Positions 1-5,013 of a stretch of DNA of 7,456 nucleotides are shown in pieces. The notes beneath the pieces were generated by a model. It was not told where the DNA came from. It saw nothing but the letters and a program-made list of their open reading frames with translations, and did no database searches. Source of the stretch: Acidobacteriota bacterium (GTDB taxonomy: Bacteria; Acidobacteriota; Terriglobia; Terriglobales; Acidobacteriaceae). Position 1 is the stretch's first letter, and each line of letters opens with the position of its first letter. A program made the translations under genes and the position numbers. The stretch spans positions 8,079-15,534 of the forward strand of contig JAJZFR010000251.1 in NCBI GenBank assembly GCA_021805265.1. The letters are read 5' to 3'.

Positions 1-1172
1 GCGAGCATGGCGCGGAGGCCGAGGCGGGCGAGTTCGTTGCGTCGCTCGGGGATGAGTGCGCCGATGCCGCCGATCTGCATGCCGATGGAGCCGAGGTTGG
101 CGAATCCGCAGAGGGCGAAGGTGGCGATAGTGAAGGAGCGCGGGAGCAGGGTTGCCTTCTCGGCGCCGAGGGCTACGTAGGCGATGACTTCGTTGAGGAC
201 CATGCGGGTGCCGAGGAGGTTGCCTATGGCGGGAGCGTCGCGCCAGGGAACGCCGATGAGCCAGGCGACAGGAGAGAAGAGCCATCCCATGACCTGATTG
301 AGGCTGGAGGGAAAAAACCAGACGCCGGAGTGTATCCATGCCATGAGGCTGTTGAGCAGGGCGACGAGGGCGAGGAAGCTGATGAGCATGATGGCGACGT
401 TGAAGGCCAGCTTGCCGCCGTCGATGGTGCCGCGGGCAATGGCTCCGAGGAGGTTTTCTTCCTTGTGCTCCTCGCTGGGAGGCATTTTGACGGTGCCGGC
501 GGTGGCAGGAGTTTCGGTTTCCGGGACGAGCATCTTGGCCATGAGGATGGTTCCGGGCGAGGTCATGATGACGGCGGCGAGGAGGTGTTTGGCCTCGACG
601 CCGTTGAGGATGTAGGCGGCCATGATGCCGCCGGAGACGTGAGCCATGCCGCTGGTCATGATGGTCATGAGTTCGGAGCGGGTGGCTCCGGCGAGAAAAG
701 GGCGGATGGTGAGCGGGGCCTCGGTCTGGCCCATGAAGATGGAGGCGGCGACGTTGAGGCTCTCCGCGCCGGAGATGCGCATGGTCTTCTGCATGATCCA
801 GGCGAAGGCGCGGATGACGATCTGCATGACGCCGAGGTGGTAGAGGACGGCGAAGAAAGCAGAGATGAAGATGATGGTGGGCAGTACCTGAAAGGCAAAG
901 ATGACGCCGAGCGAGGAGTGCTGTTTGCCGAGTTCGCCGAAGAGGAGGGTGGTTCCGGCGTAGGTGCTGGCGAGCATGTTGTTGATGGCGTCTCCGGCGT
1001 AGGCGAGGACGCGCTGTCCGAACTGGAAGCGAAGCACGAGAAAGGCGAAGAGAAGCTGGAGCGAGAGTCCCCAGAGGACGGTTCGCCAGCGGATGGCGCG
1101 GCGATCGGTGGAGCCGAGCCAGGCTGCGAAGAGGACGGCCAGGAGGCCGAGGATTCCGGTGAAACGCTCCAC
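1..1172 (-). CDS. nupC: Concentrative nucleoside transporter, NupC/CNT family (3' end cut by window edge)
   Basis: Inner-membrane symporter that imports nucleosides using a cation gradient (H+ or Na+; not decidable here). I translated the minus strand: 390 complete codons are visible, and family members of about 400-425 residues suggest only a short C-terminal piece is missing. Family hallmarks are GQTEAPL at residues 148-154, the hairpin that contacts the nucleobase in structurally known CNTs; GTRMVLNE at 321-328; and GFANLGSIG at 356-364, whose Asn359 and Ser362 match the ribose-binding Asn/Ser pair. Hydrophobic helices include residues 5-20, 31-48, 88-112, 257-275 and 345-365. The start is GTG at 1172, chosen because an AAGGAG ribosome site lies 7 bases upstream and the protein then begins at the usual first membrane helix. 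It lies 88 bases downstream of deoA on the same strand, so co-transcription is likely. The family is certain; exact substrate preference is not. Confidence 0.93.
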   Translation of the reverse strand, partial: MERFTGILGLLAVLFAAWLGSTDRRAIRWRTVLWGLSLQLLFAFLVLRFQFGQRVLAYAGDAINNMLASTYAGTTLLFGELGKQHSSLGVIFAFQVLPTIIFISAFFAVLYHLGVMQIVIRAFAWIMQKTMRISGAESLNVAASIFMGQTEAPLTIRPFLAGATRSELMTIMTSGMAHVSGGIMAAYILNGVEAKHLLAAVIMTSPGTILMAKMLVPETETPATAGTVKMPPSEEHKEENLLGAIARGTIDGGKLAFNVAIMLISFLALVALLNSLMAWIHSGVWFFPSSLNQVMGWLFSPVAWLIGVPWRDAPAIGNLLGTRMVLNEVIAYVALGAEKATLLPRSFTIATFALCGFANLGSIGMQIGGIGALIPERRNELARLGLRAML

Positions 1173-1179
1173 AGGGAAG

Positions 1180-1185
1180 CTCCTT
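1180..1185 (-). promoter_or_regulatory. Ribosome binding site deciding the GTG start of nupC
   Basis: On the minus strand AAGGAG stands 7 bases before GTG at 1172. It is the only strong Shine-Dalgarno match among the minus-strand genes here and supports the non-ATG start. The rest of the 88-base gap between deoA and nupC shows no convincing terminator hairpin with a T run. Confidence 0.7.
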
Positions 1186-1260
1186 CGCGGGGGTGTGAGA
1201 GTTCGCTTTGGATTACCTTATCGCATTGGAGGGGTGCGGGGCGGGAATTCTGCGGAAGGA

Positions 1261-2610
1261 TCAGGATCTTGATGCGAGGATGGCCTGGGCGCGGGCGCGG
1301 TCGAGGATGGAGTGGACAAGAGGTACGGGCTGGGGTGGGGTATCGGACCACTGGATGGCGGATTGGATGAGGTCGATGGCCTCGGGGAAGAGATCGGCGC
1401 GGGTGGCGTAGAGGGTTGCGAAGGGGTCGCCCTGTTGGAGGCGGTCTCCGCGGCGGTGGTGGAAGCGGATGCCGGCGTGGGGATCGACGGGCGCTCCGGC
1501 GGTCTCACGGCCCGCGCCGAGGCGCTGCACGGCCCAGCCGAGGGCGGTAGTGTCGAGGGCGGCGATCCAGCCGGATTGCGCAGCGGTGAGAGTGTGGGTT
1601 GCGCCGGGGCGATGGAAGGACGGAGCGCGGTCGAAGACGCTGGCGTCGCCGCCCTGCGCTGTGACCATGGCCAGGAAGCGATCGAGCGCGGAGCCGTTGT
1701 GGAGGGTGGCTTCGGCGAGGGCGTAGCCGTGCCGGGGCGAGCTTGCCTGGCCGCCGAGATGGATCATCCATGCGGCGAGCTGGAGGGAAAGTTCGCGGAG
1801 GTCTTCGCTTCCGGGGTTGCGCTGGTTGCCGAGGAGTTCGACGGCCTCGACGAGTTCGATCCAGTTTCCGGCGGCGTAGCCGAGCGGTTGGCCCATGTCT
1901 GTGAGGAGGGCGACGGCGCGGGTACCGGCGGCTTCGGCAGTCGAGACGAGCAGGGCTGCGAGGAATTCGGCTTCGGCGGGATCGCGGAGGAAGGCTCCGG
2001 AGCCGGTTTTGACATCGAGGACGAGAGCGTCCAGGCCGGCGGCGAGTTTTTTGCTGAGGATGGAGGCGCAGATGAGTCCGGGGGATTCGACGGTACCGGT
2101 GCGGTCGCGGAGAGCGTAGAGGACGCGGTCGGCGGGGACGAGATCGGGGGTCTGGCTGACGATGGCGGCTCCCGCGTGGCGGAGGACGGCTTCGAATTCA
2201 GAGAGCGAAAGTGCGGTGCGGAAGCCGGGAATGGCTTCGAGCTTGTCGAGTGTTCCGCCGGTGTGGCCAAGGGCGCGCCCGCTGATCATGGGCACGATGA
2301 GGCCGCAGGCGGCGGCGATGGGAGCGACGAGGAAGCTGGTTTTGTCGCCGACGCCGCCGGTCGAGTGCTTATCGACGGCGGATTGGTTGAGCGGGCGAGG
2401 ATCGAAGCGTACGCCGGAGTCGCGCATGGCGAGGGTGAGCGAGCGTATTTCGTCGAGCGCGAGGCCGTTGAGGCGGGCGGCCATGAGCCAGGCGGCGAGC
2501 TGTTCGAGAGGGATGGATTCGGTGGCCGCGCCGGTGACGAGGAAGTGGATTTCTGCTTCGGTGAGGGGGAGACGGTCGCGGGTTTTGCGGATGAGGTCGA
2601 TGGTGTGCAT
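1261..2610 (-). CDS. deoA: Thymidine phosphorylase (pyrimidine-nucleoside phosphorylase family)
   Basis: Cytoplasmic enzyme that splits thymidine or deoxyuridine with phosphate into the base and 2-deoxyribose-1-phosphate. The protein has 449 residues, close to E. coli DeoA (440). Motifs in order: KHSTGGVGDKTS at 81-92 (phosphate-binding loop) and SGRALGHTGGTLDKLE at 110-125 (family signature). Arg168, Ser183 and Lys187 have the same 15- and 4-residue spacing as the pyrimidine-binding Arg171/Ser186/Lys190 of E. coli DeoA. DVKTGSGAF follows at 199-207. Met108 sits where thymidine phosphorylases have Met and Bacillus-type pyrimidine-nucleoside phosphorylases have Lys, which favours a deoxynucleoside-specific enzyme (inference). 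The reading frame stays open 111 codons further upstream, but only from this ATG does the protein match the family N-terminus (IRKTRDRLPLTEAEI). No Shine-Dalgarno site precedes the ATG. It is the first gene of a probable deoA-nupC operon; a Bacillus-type pdp is the alternative name. Confidence 0.95.
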   Translation of the reverse strand: MHTIDLIRKTRDRLPLTEAEIHFLVTGAATESIPLEQLAAWLMAARLNGLALDEIRSLTLAMRDSGVRFDPRPLNQSAVDKHSTGGVGDKTSFLVAPIAAACGLIVPMISGRALGHTGGTLDKLEAIPGFRTALSLSEFEAVLRHAGAAIVSQTPDLVPADRVLYALRDRTGTVESPGLICASILSKKLAAGLDALVLDVKTGSGAFLRDPAEAEFLAALLVSTAEAAGTRAVALLTDMGQPLGYAAGNWIELVEAVELLGNQRNPGSEDLRELSLQLAAWMIHLGGQASSPRHGYALAEATLHNGSALDRFLAMVTAQGGDASVFDRAPSFHRPGATHTLTAAQSGWIAALDTTALGWAVQRLGAGRETAGAPVDPHAGIRFHHRRGDRLQQGDPFATLYATRADLFPEAIDLIQSAIQWSDTPPQPVPLVHSILDRARAQAILASRS

Positions 2611-2623
2611 GGGGTGTAATTGC

Positions 2624-2651
2624 AGGATACGCTGTCTGACGAATGTGTCAG
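2624..2651 (-). promoter_or_regulatory. Possible sigma-70-type promoter for deoA-nupC
   Basis: Reading the minus strand, CTGACA (5 of 6 to TTGACA) occupies 2651-2646, followed by a 16-base spacer and TATCCT (4 of 6 to TATAAT) at 2629-2624. The -10 box ends only 13 bases before the deoA ATG, so transcription would start about 5-7 bases from the start codon. This fits the lack of a Shine-Dalgarno site and suggests a nearly leaderless mRNA. The match is seen; use as a promoter is inferred. Confidence 0.35.
2636..2651. promoter_or_regulatory. Short inverted repeat, possible operator in the deoA/kelch divergent region
   Basis: CTGAC, six bases, GTCAG form a perfect 5+5 palindrome overlapping the putative -35 box of deoA. 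A second pair, GTGTCA at 2645-2650 and TGACAC at 2671-2676, is separated by 20 bases and touches the -35 boxes of both divergent promoters. The arms are short and could arise by chance; no regulator gene is nearby to assign. Confidence 0.25.
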
Positions 2652-2669
2652 GAAAACGCGGGAATACGA

Positions 2670-2699
2670 TTGACACGGGGTTTGGCGAGAGGATACATA
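2670..2699 (+). promoter_or_regulatory. Probable promoter of the kelch lipoprotein gene
   Basis: A perfect TTGACA at 2670-2675 is followed 18 bases later by TACATA at 2694-2699 (or 16 bases later by GATACA at 2692-2697) in a locally AT-rich patch. The -10 box is only a 3 of 6 match. Transcription would begin near 2705 and leave a leader of about 35 bases before the GTG start, which holds the GAGGA ribosome site. Confidence 0.45.
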
Positions 2700-2728
2700 T
2701 CAAGGAAGTTCCAACATCTATTTTTGGC

Positions 2729-2733
2729 GAGGA
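2729..2733 (+). promoter_or_regulatory. Ribosome binding site deciding the GTG start of the kelch gene
   Basis: GAGGA ends 6 bases before GTG at 2740. An ATG at 2733 overlaps the site but opens only a nine-codon frame ending at 2762, so it cannot be the start of the long protein. The GTG start also yields the complete signal peptide. Confidence 0.55.
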
Positions 2734-2739
2734 TGAACC

Positions 2740-4260
2740 GTGACTCGACTGAAGCGGTATGAGCACTATTGGCTTGCGAGTGGGATCTGTGTGATGAGTG
2801 TTGCTGCGCTGTGCGCAGTGGGATGTGGCGGAGGCAGCAGGAGCAGTATCGGCTCCGGTGGTGGGACGACGACACAAGTGGTGACCAAAGAGTGGACGTG
2901 GGTAGGAGGCAGCGATCAGGCCAACTCGACACTGACGCTGCATGGCAGTTACGGAACCGAGGGTGTTGCTTCCGCATCGAACGAACCGCCGGGGCGCTTT
3001 TCCCCAGTTACCTGGATTGACAGGAGCGGCAATTTCTGGATGTTTGGCGGGGAAGGTAACGATCCTCAGTTCACGAATGGTCCGTACAACGATCTGTGGG
3101 AGTACAGCCCTTCAACGAAGGAATGGACCTGGATGAGCGGTAGCAGTACTGTGCCTGGAAATCAGATGGCCGTTTATGGCACCGAGGGTACGGCGAGTGC
3201 TGGCAATGTTCCAGGCGGACGTACTGAGTCGGTTTCTTGGATGGATGGAAGCGGTAATTTCTGGCTCTTTGGTGGGGCCGGATTTGACGCGAATGGGAGC
3301 AATGGCACCCTGAACGATCTTTGGGAGTACAGCCCATCGACGAAGGAATGGACGTGGATGGGTGGAAGCAGCATCGAGGATCAAGCGGGATCGCATGGAA
3401 CGCTGGGTGTAGCGGCATCGACGAACATTCCCGGCGCGCGTAGCTCGGCCGTATCATGGACGGATCCCAGCGGTAACTTCTGGCTTTTTGGCGGTGATTT
3501 GTACGTGCCAAACTCCAGCTCCAATTTGTTCAACGATTTGTGGAAGTACAGCCCATCGACGAGGGAGTGGACATGGATGGGCGGGAGCATGAATAGCAAT
3601 GCAGTAGGGGTCTATGGCACAGAGGGCACGGCGGCGACTGGCAATGTTCCCGGAGCACGTGATTACGCAGTTTCGTGGACGGATGGGAGCGGCAATCTGT
3701 GGCTTTTTGGTGGTTTTGGAGTGGTTTCGATGGGGGGTGGAGCCGATCTGAATGATCTGTGGGAGTTCAATCCGTCCACCAATCAATGGACCTGGGTGAG
3801 TGGGTCAAACACAGTAAACGTCGTGACGGGTAAGGTGTGCGTGTCGGGAGTGTATGGCACGGAAGGAACGGCCGGGACGGCAAATGTTCCCGGCGGACGC
3901 AATGGCGCAAATGGATGGATGGATGCGAGCGGCAACTTATGGCTGTTTGGCGGCTTGGGCTGCGACATGAATGGAACGCAAGGCAGCCTGAATGATCTGT
4001 GGGAGTACAGCCCTGCAAGCAAAAGCTGGACGTGGCAAAGCGGAAGCAATTCCGTGGTTGCGACGCAGAGCGAAACGGGCGGGGCTTCTGGCGTATATGG
4101 GACCATGGGAACGGCAGCGGCTACAAACACCCCAGGGGGGCATTCCTCGTCGGCAACATGGACGGATTCGAGCGGGACGTTTTGGCTTTTTGGGGGTGTT
4201 GGACATGATGCGACGGGTATGCGTGGTGAGTTGAACGACCTGTGGAGCTACACGCCGTAG
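2740..4260 (+). CDS. Six-bladed kelch-repeat lipoprotein
   Basis: 506-residue secreted protein predicted to be lipid-anchored. The N-terminus has basic residues, a hydrophobic stretch (about 11-27) and a lipobox ending AVGC, so Cys29 would be the modified cysteine. A Gly/Ser/Thr-rich linker follows to residue 49. Residues 50-506 are six tandem blades of 73-80 residues, starting at 50, 127, 202, 275, 348 and 428. Each runs WTWxxGS, YGTxG, NxPGxR (varied in blades 1 and 6), WxDxSGxxWLFGG, then NDLWEYSPST. The WLFGG and DLW elements are those of kelch beta-propeller strands, and six blades make a closed ring. No catalytic domain or partner is visible, so the function is unknown: binding of glycans, proteins or surface structures is typical of such folds but not shown. 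GC is lower than in the flanking genes (45-60% in three 60-base blocks counted, against 62% in a cheA block and 72% in a deoA block), hinting at a separate origin. It lies between deoA (divergent) and cdd (convergent). Confidence 0.9.
   Translation: MTRLKRYEHYWLASGICVMSVAALCAVGCGGGSRSSIGSGGGTTTQVVTKEWTWVGGSDQANSTLTLHGSYGTEGVASASNEPPGRFSPVTWIDRSGNFWMFGGEGNDPQFTNGPYNDLWEYSPSTKEWTWMSGSSTVPGNQMAVYGTEGTASAGNVPGGRTESVSWMDGSGNFWLFGGAGFDANGSNGTLNDLWEYSPSTKEWTWMGGSSIEDQAGSHGTLGVAASTNIPGARSSAVSWTDPSGNFWLFGGDLYVPNSSSNLFNDLWKYSPSTREWTWMGGSMNSNAVGVYGTEGTAATGNVPGARDYAVSWTDGSGNLWLFGGFGVVSMGGGADLNDLWEFNPSTNQWTWVSGSNTVNVVTGKVCVSGVYGTEGTAGTANVPGGRNGANGWMDASGNLWLFGGLGCDMNGTQGSLNDLWEYSPASKSWTWQSGSNSVVATQSETGGASGVYGTMGTAAATNTPGGHSSSATWTDSSGTFWLFGGVGHDATGMRGELNDLWSYTP
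2887..4257 (+). repeat. Six in-frame tandem repeats of about 220-240 bases encoding kelch blades
   Basis: Units begin at 2887, 3118, 3343, 3562, 3781 and 4021, each opening with the WTW motif. Conservation at the base level is strongest at the blade junctions, where the codons for NDLWEYSPST and WTWMxGS recur almost unchanged at 3088, 3313 and 3532 and more loosely at 3751 and 3991. This points to growth by duplication and makes unequal recombination between blades possible. Confidence 0.85.
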
Positions 4261-4314
4261 CGGGATGCCGGGATTTAAGCAACTGGGAAAGCGCACTGCT
4301 GCGGAGCCAGGTTT
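4261..4314. other. Convergent 54-base gap between the kelch gene and cdd
   Basis: The two genes end tail to tail here. A 5-base-pair hairpin (GCTAC and GTAGC around five bases, 4247-4261) spans the kelch stop codon but has no T run after it, so I do not call a terminator. Nothing else is recognisable. Confidence 0.4.
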
Positions 4315-4806
4315 TCAGGGCTTGAGCTGGAGGTCGAAGGCGAAGGGCAGGAGGTCGCTGAAGGGCCGGGTTTGCTGGACGAGAGCGGCGTTTTCCTGGG
4401 AGGTGCATTCCTTAGTGGGGGATTCCAGGGTGGTGCATTCCAGGGCGGGGAAGCTGATGAGGGTGTCCGGTGAACAGAACTCGGCGAGAACCTGACGGCA
4501 GGCTCCGCAGGGCGGGCTGGGAGCGTGGTTGAGGTTGACGACGGCGGCAGCGCGGATGCGGAGGGTGGGTCCGTATTGGGCGATGGCGCGGACCAGGGCG
4601 GCGCGCTCGGCGCAGATGGTGAGGCCGTAGCTGACATTTTCGACATTGGCTCCGGAGACGAGTTGGCCGGAGTGGAGGAGCAGCGCCGCGCCGACGCGGA
4701 AGCCGGAGTAAGGCGCGTAGGCGTGGTGAGCGGCACGGGTGGCTTCGGCGACGAGAGCGGCGAGATCAGACAGAATCGGGTCGGATTGTGGAGTGTCTTT
4801 GGTCAT
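4315..4806 (-). CDS. cdd: Cytidine deaminase, tetrameric zinc type, with a repeat insertion
   Basis: Cytoplasmic enzyme hydrolysing cytidine and deoxycytidine to uridine and deoxyuridine plus ammonia. It has 163 residues, against about 130-136 for the usual tetrameric class. Motifs: YAPYSGFRVGAAL at 30-42, NVENVSYGLTICAERAA at 54-70, and PCGACRQVL at 99-107. Cys65, Cys100 and Cys103 are the zinc ligands and Glu67 the catalytic proton shuttle; all are present, so it should be active. The C-terminal FSDLLPFAF at 149-157 also fits the family. Between core and tail (residues 120-139) lies an insertion of four 5-residue units, PALEC TTLES PTKEC TSQEN, encoded by 15-base tandem repeats. The start ATG at 4806 gives a short N-terminal extension before the core; no good Shine-Dalgarno site precedes it. 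It shares a pathway with deoA and nupC but is separated from them by the opposite-strand kelch gene, so it needs its own promoter, and I found no convincing one. Confidence 0.95.
   Translation of the reverse strand: MTKDTPQSDPILSDLAALVAEATRAAHHAYAPYSGFRVGAALLLHSGQLVSGANVENVSYGLTICAERAALVRAIAQYGPTLRIRAAAVVNLNHAPSPPCGACRQVLAEFCSPDTLISFPALECTTLESPTKECTSQENAALVQQTRPFSDLLPFAFDLQLKP
4391..4450. repeat. Four degenerate 15-base tandem repeats inside cdd
   Basis: Units at 4391-4405, 4406-4420, 4421-4435 and 4436-4450 align without gaps. GGTGCATTCC recurs exactly at 4402 and 4432, and ATTCCAGGG at 4422 and 4437. The 15-base period keeps the reading frame and produces the five-residue repeats at 120-139 of cytidine deaminase, each with Glu in position 4. 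Confidence 0.75.
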
Positions 4807-4896
4807 TGGAAAACAGCCAGTCCGGGTCGCAATCGGGAGTGGTGCCGGACCTTCAGCGTAAACGGTGCGGGGCGGTGACGCAAAGCGGGGAATGGC

Positions 4897-4923
4897 TCAA
4901 GTTTGGGTAGGGAACTCCGATAA
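4897..4923 (+). promoter_or_regulatory. Sigma-28 (FliA)-type promoter of cheA
   Basis: TCAAGTTT at 4897-4904, an 11-base spacer, then TCCGATAA at 4916-4923. The enterobacterial flagellar sigma-28 consensus is TAAAGTTT, 11 bases, GCCGATAA, so 14 of 16 positions match with exact spacing. It faces cheA, and transcription would start near 4930-4935, about 80 bases before the cheA ATG. It implies that cheA is expressed with late flagellar genes. The match is seen directly; a sigma-28 factor in this organism is assumed. Confidence 0.7.
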
Positions 4924-5013
4924 GGGTGCTGAGCGCACCGGGATCGCGGGTGCGGCTGCCGGAAATGTCTGGCGGAAGAGCGCGGCAGGAGAGCGACAGA
5001 TGCGAGAGACCCT

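Noticed and set aside
330..1370. Long plus-strand open frame of 346 codons opposite nupC
   Set aside because: It is an antisense shadow of a clear CNT transporter: acidic low-complexity composition (Gly/Glu/Asp runs), no family motif, and explained by GC-rich codons on the other strand.
1312..2619. Long plus-strand open frame of 435 codons opposite deoA
   Set aside because: It is antisense to a fully motif-supported thymidine phosphorylase, and its Gly/Glu-rich sequence with no recognisable domain is the usual mirror image of a GC-rich gene.
2611..2943. 111-codon N-terminal extension of deoA
   Set aside because: The frame is open, but it overlaps the kelch gene on the opposite strand and has no family similarity; the family N-terminus begins at the ATG at 2610.
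2887..4257. Regular repeats considered as a CRISPR or mobile-element array
   Set aside because: The repeats are in frame, of protein-blade length, and encode a continuous kelch propeller; there are no short identical repeats with unique spacers.
4247..4261. Small hairpin (GCTAC/GTAGC) at the kelch stop codon as a terminator
   Set aside because: Only five base pairs and no following T run; it could serve in neither direction as a typical intrinsic terminator.
4525..4878. Plus-strand frame of 117 codons across cdd and the cheA upstream region
   Set aside because: It is mostly antisense to the cytidine deaminase active-site coding region, and its Gly/Glu/Asp-rich sequence has no recognisable domain.
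4807..4896. Promoter for cdd on the minus strand
   Set aside because: The best pair found (TTGCGT, 17 bases, TACGCT) matches only 3 of 6 in each box, too weak to report as a feature.
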